NCBI RefSeq assembly: GCF_017309185.1
Contig: NZ_JAEKJZ010000006.1
Location: forward strand, 124,001-188,000
Direction of reading: 5' to 3'
Origin: Roseibium aggregatum
GTDB lineage: Bacteria; Pseudomonadota; Alphaproteobacteria; Rhizobiales; Stappiaceae
Length of the DNA stretch: 64,000 nt
Shown here piece by piece: positions 40,729 to 50,588 of the stretch (position 1 is its first letter; each line of letters begins with the position of its first letter). Under the pieces are notes generated by a model, which made no database searches, was not told the DNA's origin, and saw only the letters and a program-made list of their open reading frames with translations. The position numbers and the translations under genes were made by a program.

Positions 40729-42615
40729 ATGAGCGATCAGAATCTGGATTTCGACGTGGTGGTGATTGGCGGCGGGCATGCCGGTTGTGAGGCGGCGGCT
40801 GCCTCCGCACGGGCCGGGGCCAACACGGCACTCGTGACTCACCGTTTCGAGACCATCGGCGTGATGTCCTGTAATCCGGCGATCGGCGGCCTTGGCAAGG
40901 GGCACCTCGTTCGGGAGATCGATGCGCTCGATGGTCTGATGGGCCGTGTCGCCGACCAGGGCGGTATCCAATTCCGCATGCTCAATCGCCGCAAGGGGCC
41001 TGCCGTGCGCGGGCCGAGAACCCAGGCCGACCGCAAGCTTTACCGGGAAGCGATGCAGCGGGAGATCGCTGCGATCGAGGGCTTGAGTGTTGTCGAAGGC
41101 GAGGCGCATAAAATCCGCTTTGAGGGAGAGGGTGACGCTCGTTCCGTCTCAGGTCTTGAGCTTGCGGACGGGAGGACGGTTTTCTGCAAGGCGGTCGTTC
41201 TGACCAGCGGTACGTTCCTGCGCGGGCTGATCCATATTGGTGACAAGAAAATTCCGGCCGGACGGTCGGGGGAGGCACCGGCATTGGGACTGTCGGAGTC
41301 GCTGGAAGAAATCGGTTTCGAACTCGGCCGGCTCAAGACGGGGACGCCGGCGCGGCTCGATGGGCGGACCATTCATTGGGACCGTCTGGAAGTGCAGCCG
41401 GGCGACGATGATCCTATCCCGTTTTCCACTCTGACCGAAAAGATAGCTACGCCGCAGATCCCGTGTCACATCACCCGGACGACGCCGGAGACCCATAAGA
41501 TCATCCGTGAGAATCTGTCCCGCTCGGCGATGTATTCCGGCGAGATCAAGGGACGTGGTCCGCGCTACTGTCCGTCGATCGAGGACAAGATCGTCCGCTT
41601 CGGCGACCGGGACGGGCACCAGATCTTCCTGGAGCCGGAGGGCCTCGACGATCATACGGTCTATCCGAATGGTATTTCGACCTCTCTTCCGGAGGACGCC
41701 CAGATCGCCTTCCTGCAGACCATTCCGGGCCTTGAAGACGTCCAGGTGCTGCAGCCGGGCTATGCCATCGAGTATGATCACGTGGATCCGCGCGAATTGC
41801 GCCAGACCCTGGAAGCCAGGCGCTGCCCGGGACTTTATCTCGCCGGGCAGATCAATGGGACGACCGGCTATGAGGAGGCGGGTGCGCAGGGGCTGGTCGC
41901 CGGGCTCAACGCGGCCTTGCGTGTGGCCGGCAAGCCGAGTTTCGTCGTCGACAGATCGCAAGGGTATATCGGCGTGATGATCGACGATCTGGTGACGCGT
42001 GGGATCACTGAACCCTATCGCATGTTCACCTCGCGCGCGGAGTATAGATTGTCCCTTCGAGCCGACAATGCGGATCAGCGTCTGACGCCGCTCGGTATAG
42101 AGGTCGGCTGTGTGTCGAGGCGCCGGCAAGAGGCGTTCGAGGCGAAGATGGTGAAGATCGCCGAGGCGCGGGATCTCTTGAGGAATCTCACGGTGACCCC
42201 TTCAGAGGCCCAGAAAAAAGGTCTGCCTGTGAATCAAGACGGGGTCCGGCGCTCCGCCTTCGATCTTCTGGCTTATCCCAATGTCACCTTTGATGGTTTG
42301 ACGGCGATCTGGCCTGAGCTTGAAACGGTGGACAAAACCATTGCCGAGCAGGTTGCCACAGACGCGCTCTATGCGGTTTATCTTGAGCGGCAGACCGCGG
42401 ATATCGAGGCGCTGAAGCGCGATGAAGCCTTGGAAATCCCCGATGGTTTCGACTACGAAGCGATTGTTGGTCTCTCCAATGAAGTCCGCCAGAAACTGAT
42501 TGATGTCCGTCCCGCAACGCTTGGCCAGGCGTCTCGGATCGACGGCATGACCCCTGCGGCGCTCACCTTGATCCTGTCGTATCTCAAGCGTCAGAGCCAG
42601 AGAGGGGCGGCCTGA
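40729..42615 (+). CDS. mnmG: tRNA uridine 5-carboxymethylaminomethyl modification enzyme MnmG (GidA)
   Basis: FAD enzyme acting with MnmE on U34 of tRNA. From ATG 40729 the protein is 628 residues, with the FAD-binding GGGHAGCEAAA near residue 14, the conserved RGPRTQADRKLYR block and the PRYCPSIEDK motif, and the second dinucleotide GPQI-like region. Upstream frame extension to 40672 lacks support. It overlaps rsmG by one base (TGATG). Confidence 0.97.
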   Translation: MSDQNLDFDVVVIGGGHAGCEAAAASARAGANTALVTHRFETIGVMSCNPAIGGLGKGHLVREIDALDGLMGRVADQGGIQFRMLNRRKGPAVRGPRTQADRKLYREAMQREIAAIEGLSVVEGEAHKIRFEGEGDARSVSGLELADGRTVFCKAVVLTSGTFLRGLIHIGDKKIPAGRSGEAPALGLSESLEEIGFELGRLKTGTPARLDGRTIHWDRLEVQPGDDDPIPFSTLTEKIATPQIPCHITRTTPETHKIIRENLSRSAMYSGEIKGRGPRYCPSIEDKIVRFGDRDGHQIFLEPEGLDDHTVYPNGISTSLPEDAQIAFLQTIPGLEDVQVLQPGYAIEYDHVDPRELRQTLEARRCPGLYLAGQINGTTGYEEAGAQGLVAGLNAALRVAGKPSFVVDRSQGYIGVMIDDLVTRGITEPYRMFTSRAEYRLSLRADNADQRLTPLGIEVGCVSRRRQEAFEAKMVKIAEARDLLRNLTVTPSEAQKKGLPVNQDGVRRSAFDLLAYPNVTFDGLTAIWPELETVDKTIAEQVATDALYAVYLERQTADIEALKRDEALEIPDGFDYEAIVGLSNEVRQKLIDVRPATLGQASRIDGMTPAALTLILSYLKRQSQRGAA

Positions 42616-43271
42616 TGAACCGCCCCGTCGTGTTGAATGCCTCTGGACAGGTTGTGCATAAGTTTGGGGATGTTTCACGTGAAACTTTGGACCGTTTACA
42701 GATCTATGTGGACCTGGTTCTCAAGTGGCAACCGGCCCAGAACCTGATCGCACCGTCGACCATCCCCGATATCTGGATCCGGCATGTGGCTGACAGCCTG
42801 CAGACCCAGTGGAGTTGTCCGGATGCCAGAACCTGGGTCGATATCGGCAGTGGCGGAGGATTTCCCGGTGTGGTGACCGCGATCCTTTTGGCGGATGTGC
42901 CGGACGCTCATGTCCACATGATCGAGAGCAACCAGCGCAAGGTCGCCTTTCTTCGTACCGCGCTCCGAGAAACAGGTTCGAAAGGAACGGTTCACGCGGG
43001 CCGGATCGAATCGGTTGCGAAAGGGTGGAACCACGGTCCGGTTGATGCTGTTTCGGCCCGGGCCCTGGCTTCCCTGGATCAGCTTTTCCGGCTTTCAGAA
43101 CCGTTTACCACTCAAGGTGCGCGGGCTGTTTTCCACAAAGGTCAGGATTTTCAGAGAGAAGTTAATGAAGCCTCTGACTCTTGGACCTTCGACATGGTAG
43201 AAAAGGTCAGTCTTGTTGATCCTGTGAGCCGGATGCTTCTCTTTTCAAATATTTCTGCCCGGCCGGAATAG
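42615..43271 (+). CDS. rsmG: 16S rRNA (guanine527-N7)-methyltransferase
   Basis: Methylates G527 of 16S rRNA with SAM. The 218-residue protein has the SAM motif VDIGSGGGFPGVV near residue 75 and the conserved ISARALA-like VSARALASLDQL block near 145. ATG 42615 overlaps the mnmG stop. A parS-like site lies inside its 5' end at 42671-42686. Confidence 0.94.
   Translation: MNRPVVLNASGQVVHKFGDVSRETLDRLQIYVDLVLKWQPAQNLIAPSTIPDIWIRHVADSLQTQWSCPDARTWVDIGSGGGFPGVVTAILLADVPDAHVHMIESNQRKVAFLRTALRETGSKGTVHAGRIESVAKGWNHGPVDAVSARALASLDQLFRLSEPFTTQGARAVFHKGQDFQREVNEASDSWTFDMVEKVSLVDPVSRMLLFSNISARPE
42671..42686. other. parS-like site 7 (inside rsmG)
   Basis: TGTTTCACGTGAAACT, 15 of 16 match to the ParB consensus and the best symmetric copy in the window. 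It is in the coding sequence near the start of rsmG, about 600 bases before parA. Confidence 0.75.
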
Positions 43272-43285
43272 CCCAGGAAGGTGTT

Positions 43286-44116
43286 GTGGCGATGAGCATG
43301 CTTCCCGAAACGCCGCGCGTTCTCGCGCTTGCAAACCAAAAGGGTGGGGTAGGGAAAACCACCACGGCAATCAATCTCGGAACGGCTCTGGCCGCCATCG
43401 GGGAAAAGGTTCTGGTGATCGATCTCGATCCTCAGGGCAATGCGTCGACCGGGCTCGGTATCGAACATCGGGATCGGGGATTGTCCACCTATGAAGTCTT
43501 GAGCGGCGATTGCACGCTCGCGGAAGCTGTTCGGGAAACCGCGGTCCCACGTCTCTGGATCGCCCCGTCGACAATGGATCTGCTTGGCCTCGAGCTTGAA
43601 ATCGCGGCGACCAATGATCGCGCCTTTCGTCTGCGCACCGCGATCGAGAGTCTCAGCCGGTCGCGCCTGTTCGAGGAAACCGGCTTTACCTATGTCCTCA
43701 TCGATTGCCCCCCGTCACTCAATCTACTGACCATTAATGCCTTGTCGGCCTCGCATTCGATCCTGGTGCCGCTTCAGTGTGAATTCTTCGCTCTCGAGGG
43801 GCTTAGCCAGTTGCTGAGCACGGTTGAACAGGTCAAGGGAGCTCTTAATTCCGAGCTCAGCATTCACGGTATCGTTCTGACCATGTTCGACAGCCGCAAC
43901 AATCTGTCGGCCCAGGTCGTGGCGGATGTGCGAGAAACCATGGGTGACGCGGTCTACGACACCATCATTCCGCGGAATGTCCGCATCTCCGAAGCACCGT
44001 CCTACGGCAAGCCGGCCTTGCTCTACGATCTGAAGTGTGCCGGCAGCCAGGCTTACCTACGGCTGGCCTCGGAGATCATTCAGCGGGAACGGGAGTTGCG
44101 TCGGGTTGCTGCCTGA
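43286..44116 (+). CDS. parA: Chromosome partitioning protein ParA
   Basis: Walker-type ATPase that moves ParB-parS complexes to segregate origins. The 276-residue product has the deviant Walker A NQKGGVGKTTTAINLG near residue 16, and the LIDLDPQGNAS and IDCPPSL motifs. The start may be GTG 43286 or ATG 43292, with AGGAAGG upstream. It is 14 bases after rsmG, 101 before parB. A chromosomal ParA, not plasmid type, by its position next to mnmG-rsmG and the parS cluster. Confidence 0.96.
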   Translation: MAMSMLPETPRVLALANQKGGVGKTTTAINLGTALAAIGEKVLVIDLDPQGNASTGLGIEHRDRGLSTYEVLSGDCTLAEAVRETAVPRLWIAPSTMDLLGLELEIAATNDRAFRLRTAIESLSRSRLFEETGFTYVLIDCPPSLNLLTINALSASHSILVPLQCEFFALEGLSQLLSTVEQVKGALNSELSIHGIVLTMFDSRNNLSAQVVADVRETMGDAVYDTIIPRNVRISEAPSYGKPALLYDLKCAGSQAYLRLASEIIQRERELRRVAA

Positions 44117-44217
44117 GGCCATTGGGCGCTGAACCGGCGAAGGAGAGGCTGCGGCAGCGGCCTGCTGATCGCTATTTAGCTTCAAGATTTTGAAATATAA
44201 GAAGAAAAAGGTGCGGT

Positions 44218-45123
44218 ATGGCGGAAAAGGACGTCAAGAACAAGCGTTTGGGCCGGGGTCTTGCGGCCTTGATCGGAGACTCCGCGCCTGAAGCGGCGGC
44301 CCCGCCGGAGAAGATTGTCCGCGACAGCCGCAAGGTACCGATCGAGCACCTGGAGCCGAACCCGCGCAACCCGCGCAAGACCTTCACCGAAAAGGACCTC
44401 GGCGATCTGGCCGAGTCGCTCAAGGCAAAGGGGATCGTTCAGCCGATACTGGTCCGCCCGGCGGCCGGCAAGGAAAACCGGTTCGAGATCATCGCCGGTG
44501 AGCGCCGTTGGCGGGCCGCGCAGCGGGCCGGTCTTCATGAAGCGCCGATCATCATTCGCGACGTGACCGATCAGGAAGCGCTCGAGCTCGCCATTATCGA
44601 GAACGTTCAGCGCGCGGATCTGAACCCGATCGAAGAGGCGATGGGTTACGAACAGCTCACGGCGGAATTCAGCTACAGCCAGGGCGAACTGGCGAAAGTC
44701 ATCGGCAAGAGCCGCAGTCATGTCGCCAACACCATGCGGCTCCTGAAGCTTCCGAATTCGGTGAAGGACTATCTGGCGGAAGGGCTGCTAACCGCAGGCC
44801 ATGCAAGGGCGTTGATCACCGTCGAGGATCCGGCGGCGCTGGCCGAGCTGATCGTCGAGAAGGGTCTGACCGTGCGCGACGCGGAGAAGATCTCTCAGGA
44901 TCCGGACGCTCTTGCCAAGCTCAAGGGTGAAAAGGCCTCCAGCCCGAAGGCGGAAAAGGACGCCGACACCAAGGCCCTGGAAAAGCGGCTCACCGATACG
45001 CTGGGTCTCAAGGTCACCGTCGGCCACAAGCCGGGCAAGGAAACCGGGGACCTCAAAATCAAGTACACATCGCTGGAGCAACTTGACGAGATTTGCAAGA
45101 AGCTCGGTGTCGAAACGCGCTAA
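44218..45123 (+). CDS. parB: Chromosome partitioning protein ParB
   Basis: DNA clamp and CTPase that binds parS, spreads and loads SMC. The 301-residue protein has the N-terminal ParA-contact stretch (LGRGLAALIGD), the CTP-binding RQPILVRP-like and GERRWRAAQ motifs near residue 100, the helix-turn-helix GKSRSHVANTMRLLKLP near 165 and a C-terminal dimer domain. ATG 44218 is well placed. A repeat hairpin lies at its 3' side. Confidence 0.96.
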   Translation: MAEKDVKNKRLGRGLAALIGDSAPEAAAPPEKIVRDSRKVPIEHLEPNPRNPRKTFTEKDLGDLAESLKAKGIVQPILVRPAAGKENRFEIIAGERRWRAAQRAGLHEAPIIIRDVTDQEALELAIIENVQRADLNPIEEAMGYEQLTAEFSYSQGELAKVIGKSRSHVANTMRLLKLPNSVKDYLAEGLLTAGHARALITVEDPAALAELIVEKGLTVRDAEKISQDPDALAKLKGEKASSPKAEKDADTKALEKRLTDTLGLKVTVGHKPGKETGDLKIKYTSLEQLDEICKKLGVETR

Positions 45124-45148
45124 CAGAGAGCTTTTGATTGAGCAAAAT

Positions 45149-45191
45149 CCTCATCCTGGGGAGGACTGAAGGTCTGTCTCGAAGGATGAGG
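45149..45191. repeat. Palindromic repeat CCTCATCCT...AGGATGAGG
   Basis: Perfect 9-base arms 43 bases overall, of the CCTCATCCTGAGGAG...GTCTCGAAGGATGAGG type widespread in rhizobia. It lies between the converging parB and holA, where it may serve as terminator. Confidence 0.75.
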
Positions 45192-45248
45192 CTCTCAGCT
45201 GTATTTCTGATTTTCAGTTTGGCGTAAATTCTTTTTTATTACAAAGAC

Positions 45249-46289
45249 TTACCGTCTTTGACTTCTCGCCCTGGCCGCGCGTCCGAGCTTCAGCAAGGCT
45301 TCCGAAAGCACCGGTACGCCGAGCGGATCGTTCAAACGGGAGATCCGGGTTGCCTCGCTCAGGATCCCCATGGCTTTCTCAAGGTCCTGTAGGGACCAGA
45401 TCCGGAGCTGCTGGGAAAATTTCGGTTTGCGGCTGAAGAAGATCGGCGGCCGCTGGCCGTCGATGACGGCCTGGGCGGGTTTTCCCTGATCGACATCGAC
45501 GCGCATGCGGTGAAGATGCTGAAAATGCTTCAGGGCCTGATTGGCGATGACCGACGCCTTCGATCCGGCTTCGGACAGGCGCTCCAGTCCGTGGTCCAGT
45601 GTGGCGAGGTCGCCGGAAGCGGCGGCGTCGATCAGTTCGGAGGTTTCAAAGGCGGAGGCATCGCCGATGATCGCTTCGATGTCCTCGCTTTCGATCCGGC
45701 CCTTGCCGAGAGCGTACAGGCACAGTTTTTTCAGTTCGCCCCGGCTGGCCATACGGTCACCGCCCAGAAGGCTGTGAAGCGCGGCCCGGGCCTCGCGGGT
45801 AATCGTCAGGCCGGCCTCCCGCGTTTCCTCGTCGATGAGGTGATCGATGCCCCGGTCGCTGTCCGCGTAACAGGGCAGAGCAACGGCGCGCTTGTGGGAT
45901 TCGATCAGTTTGCGCAGTCCGGCGCCCTTTTTGATGTCTCCGCCCTCCAGAACTACCAGCGTCTGCCAGTCGTCGAGCTTCAGGACCGGTTCGACAGAGG
46001 GGTTGAGGTTCTTGCCGCTGGCATCCTTGACCCAGACGATTCTCCTTCCCCCGAACAGGGGGACCGTTAGAACCTCGTCAACCAGTCGGCTTGGATCCGA
46101 ACTGAGTTCGGAGGCGTCGATCTTGATCAGGTTGAAAGGATCGTCATCGCCTTCCGAGGCCTTGGCAACCAGGCGGCTCGCCCGCTCGGAAACGAGACCC
46201 GAATCGGGCCCGAACACGAGAACGACCCCACCGTCCTTCGGCGGATTGGCGACAAACCGGTCAATTTCCGCTGCCTTCAGGACGGCCAT
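45249..46289 (-). CDS. holA: DNA polymerase III delta subunit
   Basis: Opens and places the sliding clamp as part of the clamp loader. The 346-residue protein fits the delta family by length and by the N-terminal VVLVFGPDSGLVSERASRL stretch, the VTVPLFGGRRIVWV strand and the C-terminal helical block with FSRKPKFSQQLRIW. It is the last gene of leuS-lptE-holA, 20 bases after lptE. Start ATG 46289. Confidence 0.93.
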   Translation of the reverse strand: MAVLKAAEIDRFVANPPKDGGVVLVFGPDSGLVSERASRLVAKASEGDDDPFNLIKIDASELSSDPSRLVDEVLTVPLFGGRRIVWVKDASGKNLNPSVEPVLKLDDWQTLVVLEGGDIKKGAGLRKLIESHKRAVALPCYADSDRGIDHLIDEETREAGLTITREARAALHSLLGGDRMASRGELKKLCLYALGKGRIESEDIEAIIGDASAFETSELIDAAASGDLATLDHGLERLSEAGSKASVIANQALKHFQHLHRMRVDVDQGKPAQAVIDGQRPPIFFSRKPKFSQQLRIWSLQDLEKAMGILSEATRISRLNDPLGVPVLSEALLKLGRAARARSQRR

Positions 46290-46309
46290 GGCGGGATCCT
46301 CGGACGGGC

Positions 46310-46885
46310 TTAAGACTTGCTGGAGAAGTATCCGGCGATCCGAAGAGCGATGTCGTCCGCCACTGCTTTCGCTACCCGTTCGTTGGCGTCTCGCAGGGCC
46401 CGTCGATTGGCGAAGCGCTGACTGGAAAAGTCATAGGACGCCGATTTGAAGGTCTTGCCGGTCAGAAGGGTTTCGTTGGTCGTGAGGTCGCTCAACACGA
46501 ACGTCGAGTTCATCGTCATGGTGTAGGCGGAGGGAACGTCGGCGAACTCTTCGACGCCGACCTCGGCGCTGCTGACATCCATCAGCACCTGCAGCCGGTA
46601 TTTCTTCGGCGGAGTTGCGGCGCCTCTTTCGAATTTGAAAGTGAGTTCGTTGAAAAGAACCCGCGCGGCATCGTCATTTGCATAGCGCGACGAAATCGAA
46701 TCGAGATCGATCGCGGCAAGTTCCGCGGCCACGGGTGAAGGGACCGATCCGAACTCTCCCGTGCTGGTGCCGTAAAGCGGCCGGACCTGGCATCCGCCCA
46801 GGATGGCAAGTCCGGCGACGCTGACGCAAAGGAGAGCGGTCCGTACTGCGCTCCTGTTCAAGAAGGTGTTGTTAAACAACGACAT
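46310..46885 (-). CDS. lptE: LPS-assembly lipoprotein LptE
   Basis: Outer-membrane lipoprotein that plugs LptD and delivers LPS. The 191-residue protein has a lipoprotein signal with lipobox LGGC (cysteine near residue 32), followed by QVRPLYG, the alphaproteobacterial LptE start. Overlaps the leuS stop by 14 bases, hence translational coupling. Start ATG 46885. Confidence 0.9.
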   Translation of the reverse strand: MSLFNNTFLNRSAVRTALLCVSVAGLAILGGCQVRPLYGTSTGEFGSVPSPVAAELAAIDLDSISSRYANDDAARVLFNELTFKFERGAATPPKKYRLQVLMDVSSAEVGVEEFADVPSAYTMTMNSTFVLSDLTTNETLLTGKTFKSASYDFSSQRFANRRALRDANERVAKAVADDIALRIAGYFSSKS

Positions 46886-49493
46886 TCACGATCCTTTGCG
46901 GCACGACGATGAGCTTTTTCGGGGCGTTTCCGTCCAGAGCTTTTTGAACGAAGTCCAAGCTTAACGTAGCTGCTTCGACCTCCTCTTTGGAAGCCTCTTT
47001 TGCAATTTCCAGCTCGCCGCGCCGCTTGCCGTTGATCTGGATCGGATAGGTCACGGTGTCGTCGACCAGAAGGGTCTCATCCACTGTCGGCCAGTTGGCT
47101 TCGGAGATGAGATTATCGTGGCCAAGCGCGGACCAGCATTCCTCGGCCAGGTGCGGCATCATCGGCGCCATCATCTGGACGAGATAGTCGGCGGCTTCCC
47201 GAACCGCATATTCCATGGCCGCGTCGTTCAGCCCTTCGGACAAGGCCTTGCCGATCGCATTGACAAACTCGTAGATCCGGGCAACGGCCCGATTGAAGCC
47301 GAGACCTTCCAGATCGGCGGTCACGGCCGCCAGCGTCCGGTGGCTTGCCTGGCGCAGGGCCAACGCGTTGCCGGAAAGGGCTGGCGCCGATCCTCCGCGA
47401 GGTTCGCTGTTCTCCGCGATTTCACCGATGAGGCGCCAGACCCGCTGTACGAAACGCCAGGCGCCCTGGACGCCGTCCTCGGTCCAGATCACATCGCGCT
47501 CGGGCGGACTGTCGGACAGCATGAACCAGCGGGCGGTGTCCGCGCCGTAGGTGTCGATGATGTCGGTCGGGTCGACAGTGTTCTTCTTCGACTTCGACAT
47601 CTTCTCGACGGAGCCGATGGTCACCTCGTCGCCGGTATCCAGAAGCGTGGCCCGCCGGGATCCGTCGATATCCTCGATCCTGATCTCGGCCGGCGAAACC
47701 CAGCGGCCATTGGCGCCATCGCCCAGACGGTAGGTCTCGTGGTTGACCATGCCTTGTGTAAACAGGCCCTTGAACGGCTCCTTCAGATCCAGCGCGCCGA
47801 CCTTCTGCATGGCGCGGGTGAAGAAGCGGGAGTAAAGCAGGTGCAGGATCGCGTGCTCGATGCCGCCGATGTACTGGTCGACCGGAAGCCAGCCGTTGGC
47901 GGCTTTCGGATCGGTGGGCTGGTCGCAATCCGGCGCGGTAAAGCGGGCGAAATACCAGGACGAATCCACGAAAGTGTCCATGGTGTCTGTCTCGCGCTTC
48001 GCCGGTTTGCCGCAGTTCGGGCAGGTCGTCTCGCGCCAGGACGGATGACGGTCCAGGGGATTGCCCGGTTTGTCGAAATTGATGTCGTCGGGAAGCTGAA
48101 CGGGCAGGTTCTCGTCTTTTTCGGGAACCACGCCGCAGTCTTCGCAATGGATGACCGGGATCGGGCAGCCCCAGTACCGCTGACGGGAAATGCCCCAGTC
48201 GCGCAGGCGGTAGTTCACCTGACGTTCCGCCTGGGGGGCGCCGCCTATGGAGATGGCCTCCAGTTTCCTTGCGACCGCTTCCTTGGCGTCCGGAATGCTC
48301 AAGCCGTCCAGGAAGCCGGAGTTGAAAATCGTGCCGTCGTCGGTGAAGGCCTCGTTGCCGATTTCAAAGGCCGCCGGATCCGCGTTTTTCGGCAAGACCA
48401 CCGGCTTGACGCTCAGATCGTACTTACGGGCGAAATCCAGGTCACGCTGATCGTGCGCCGGACAGGCGAAAATTGCCCCGGTGCCGTAATCCATCAGAAT
48501 GAAGTTGGCGACGTAAACCGGCAATTCGACGCTGTCGTCCAGCGGGTGCTTGACCCGCAGACCGGTATCGATGCCACGTTTTTCGGCTTTCTCGATGGCT
48601 TCTTCGGAAGTGCCGACGCGGCGGCATTCGTCGATAAAGGCCTTGAGCTCCGGATTGGTTTTCGCAAGCTCGGTTGAAATCGGATGATCCGGAGACAGAC
48701 CCATGAAAGACGCGCCGAACAACGTGTCCGGACGGGTGGTGAAGATCTCCAGGGCGGTGTCGCCGGTGGGTGCGGCATCGATGAATTCGAAGCGCACGCG
48801 CAAGCCTTCCGAGCGGCCGATCCAGTTCTTCTGCATCAGTCGCACTTTTTCCGGCCAGCGGTCCAGGGACTCGATGGCTTCCAGCAGGTCTTCGGAATAA
48901 TCGGAAATCCTGAAAAACCACTGGGTCAGTTCGCGCTGTTCGACAAGCGCGCCGGAGCGCCAGCCACGGCCGTCAATCACCTGTTCGTTCGCCAGAACGG
49001 TCATGTCGACCGGGTCCCAGTTGACCTTGGCGTTCTTGCGGTAGACCAGACCGGACTCCAGGAATTTCAGGAACAGGCGCTGCTGTTGGGTGTAGTAGGC
49101 CACGTCGCAGGTGGCGAATTCGCGGCTCCAGTCGAGGGACAGGCCCATGATCTTGAGCTGACCGCGCATGGCGGCAATGTTGTCGTAGGTCCAGTCCTTT
49201 GGGTGGACCTTGTTCTGCATTGCGGCGTTTTCCGCCGGCATGCCGAAGGCGTCCCATCCCATGGGATGGAGCACATTGAACCCCTTGGCGCGCTTGAAAC
49301 GGGCCACCACGTCGCCCATGGCGTAGTTGCGGACATGGCCCATGTGAATGCGGCCGGACGGGTAGGGGAACATTTCCAGGACGTAGTATTTGTCCCGGGG
49401 ATCGTCGTTGTGGGTAACGAATACGTCCTTGTCGTTCCAAATCTTCTGCCAGCGCGCTTCCACTTCGCGCGCGTTATACCGTTCCGTTGCCAT
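46872..49493 (-). CDS. leuS: Leucyl-tRNA synthetase
   Basis: Charges tRNA-Leu with leucine. From ATG 49493 (after TTG 49496 in the same frame) the product is 873 residues. It has the HIGH motif HMGH in SGRIHMGHVRNYAMGD near residue 42, the editing (CP1) domain with TTRPDTLFGASFM and the zinc-like CPNC ligands, and the KMSKSKKNTVDP loop near 620. First gene of leuS-lptE-holA on the minus strand. Confidence 0.97.
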   Translation of the reverse strand: MATERYNAREVEARWQKIWNDKDVFVTHNDDPRDKYYVLEMFPYPSGRIHMGHVRNYAMGDVVARFKRAKGFNVLHPMGWDAFGMPAENAAMQNKVHPKDWTYDNIAAMRGQLKIMGLSLDWSREFATCDVAYYTQQQRLFLKFLESGLVYRKNAKVNWDPVDMTVLANEQVIDGRGWRSGALVEQRELTQWFFRISDYSEDLLEAIESLDRWPEKVRLMQKNWIGRSEGLRVRFEFIDAAPTGDTALEIFTTRPDTLFGASFMGLSPDHPISTELAKTNPELKAFIDECRRVGTSEEAIEKAEKRGIDTGLRVKHPLDDSVELPVYVANFILMDYGTGAIFACPAHDQRDLDFARKYDLSVKPVVLPKNADPAAFEIGNEAFTDDGTIFNSGFLDGLSIPDAKEAVARKLEAISIGGAPQAERQVNYRLRDWGISRQRYWGCPIPVIHCEDCGVVPEKDENLPVQLPDDINFDKPGNPLDRHPSWRETTCPNCGKPAKRETDTMDTFVDSSWYFARFTAPDCDQPTDPKAANGWLPVDQYIGGIEHAILHLLYSRFFTRAMQKVGALDLKEPFKGLFTQGMVNHETYRLGDGANGRWVSPAEIRIEDIDGSRRATLLDTGDEVTIGSVEKMSKSKKNTVDPTDIIDTYGADTARWFMLSDSPPERDVIWTEDGVQGAWRFVQRVWRLIGEIAENSEPRGGSAPALSGNALALRQASHRTLAAVTADLEGLGFNRAVARIYEFVNAIGKALSEGLNDAAMEYAVREAADYLVQMMAPMMPHLAEECWSALGHDNLISEANWPTVDETLLVDDTVTYPIQINGKRRGELEIAKEASKEEVEAATLSLDFVQKALDGNAPKKLIVVPQRIVNVVV

Positions 49494-49617
49494 CAAGTGT
49501 GCCGTTTTCTAGCCGCCGGGAGGAGGCGGATTTATTAAGTGTTTGACCGCCGGACTGTCACCAGAAATCCGGTCCGGGGTCAACCTGAGAGGCAGGATTG
49601 AATGCCCGAAAGCGTGT

Positions 49618-50385
49618 TTATTCCGCTAAGGCGGGTTCGTAAAGCTTGCGGAAGTCGTAACTTCTTGCGGAAACCTGTTTGCGGCTGCCGAATTCATCCC
49701 AGATTTCCAGCATGCGCCGGCCGTCCGGATGGGCTTTGCTGAAAAGAATGTAGAGCGGCACGATGCGGATAGGCCGCGATCCCTGGATGAGGCCCGCCTC
49801 TTCCCGCAGAACCTCGCGGCTGTGCGCCTGCCCGACAACGTCGTTCTCGATGAAGATGTCGGCTCGCTCGTGCCGAAGCATCGTCCAGGCCTGTTCTTCG
49901 GTGGCGACACCTTGAAAGACTACACCCTCTTTCCGGAGTGCGGCCTCATACCAGTAGCCGGAAATGCCGACCACGGTCAGGCCACGGGTTCGGAGTTCCT
50001 TGAAGGATAACGGTTCCAGACCTTCGGGAAACCGGTCCTTGCGGTAGAAATAGACGTCCCTGGCTTCTCCCAAAGGGGTTTCGGGGTAAAGGAAATCCTT
50101 CTGCCGGTCTTCGACGAATGCCCAGGAGAAGCTGGCGGGAATTGAGCCGTGGCGCGTGGTTTCAAGCGACCGCAGCCAGGGCAGGAATTCAAAGCGGACA
50201 TTGTGCCCGGCTTTCCGAAAGGCCTGGGTTACCGCTTCCGCATGAGACCCGAAACCGGCCGAGTCCCTTGCAACGAAAGGGGGCCATTCACCGACCGCGA
50301 AGGTGAATGTTTCCGCCTTCGCCGCTGCGACCTGCAAAGCCAGCGCGATCAGCATTGCGATAGAACGGACACCACCTGAGACCAA
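49618..50385 (-). CDS. Periplasmic substrate-binding protein (family 3 type), orphan
   Basis: A 255-residue protein with signal peptide (residues 1-24, AKA cleavage), then a typical type II periplasmic-binding fold: TFTFAVGEWPPFV, then ...PWLRSLE, RPLYILFSK. It resembles ABC amino-acid receptor or a two-component-like sensor module, but no permease or ATPase gene is adjacent, so it is an orphan. Start TTG 50385, with GGGAG 7 bases upstream. Ligand unknown. Confidence 0.8.
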   Translation of the reverse strand: MVSGGVRSIAMLIALALQVAAAKAETFTFAVGEWPPFVARDSAGFGSHAEAVTQAFRKAGHNVRFEFLPWLRSLETTRHGSIPASFSWAFVEDRQKDFLYPETPLGEARDVYFYRKDRFPEGLEPLSFKELRTRGLTVVGISGYWYEAALRKEGVVFQGVATEEQAWTMLRHERADIFIENDVVGQAHSREVLREEAGLIQGSRPIRIVPLYILFSKAHPDGRRMLEIWDEFGSRKQVSARSYDFRKLYEPALAE

Positions 50386-50588
50386 TTTGGAACTCCCGAC
50401 ATAAACGGCCTGACGTCGACTTATGGGCGAGAGAAATGAACAAACCTGTAAATTTTAACGATCAAACGAGTCTTCTTGCTCGGTATGCGGGCAGTCCTCC
50501 GGTTCGGCGCCGTGGCTGAAAGCCACTTGTGACTGCCGTGCCGCTGGATGTAAGTAAAGCCGGATATCCCTCTCTCCCGGAGTTCTCC

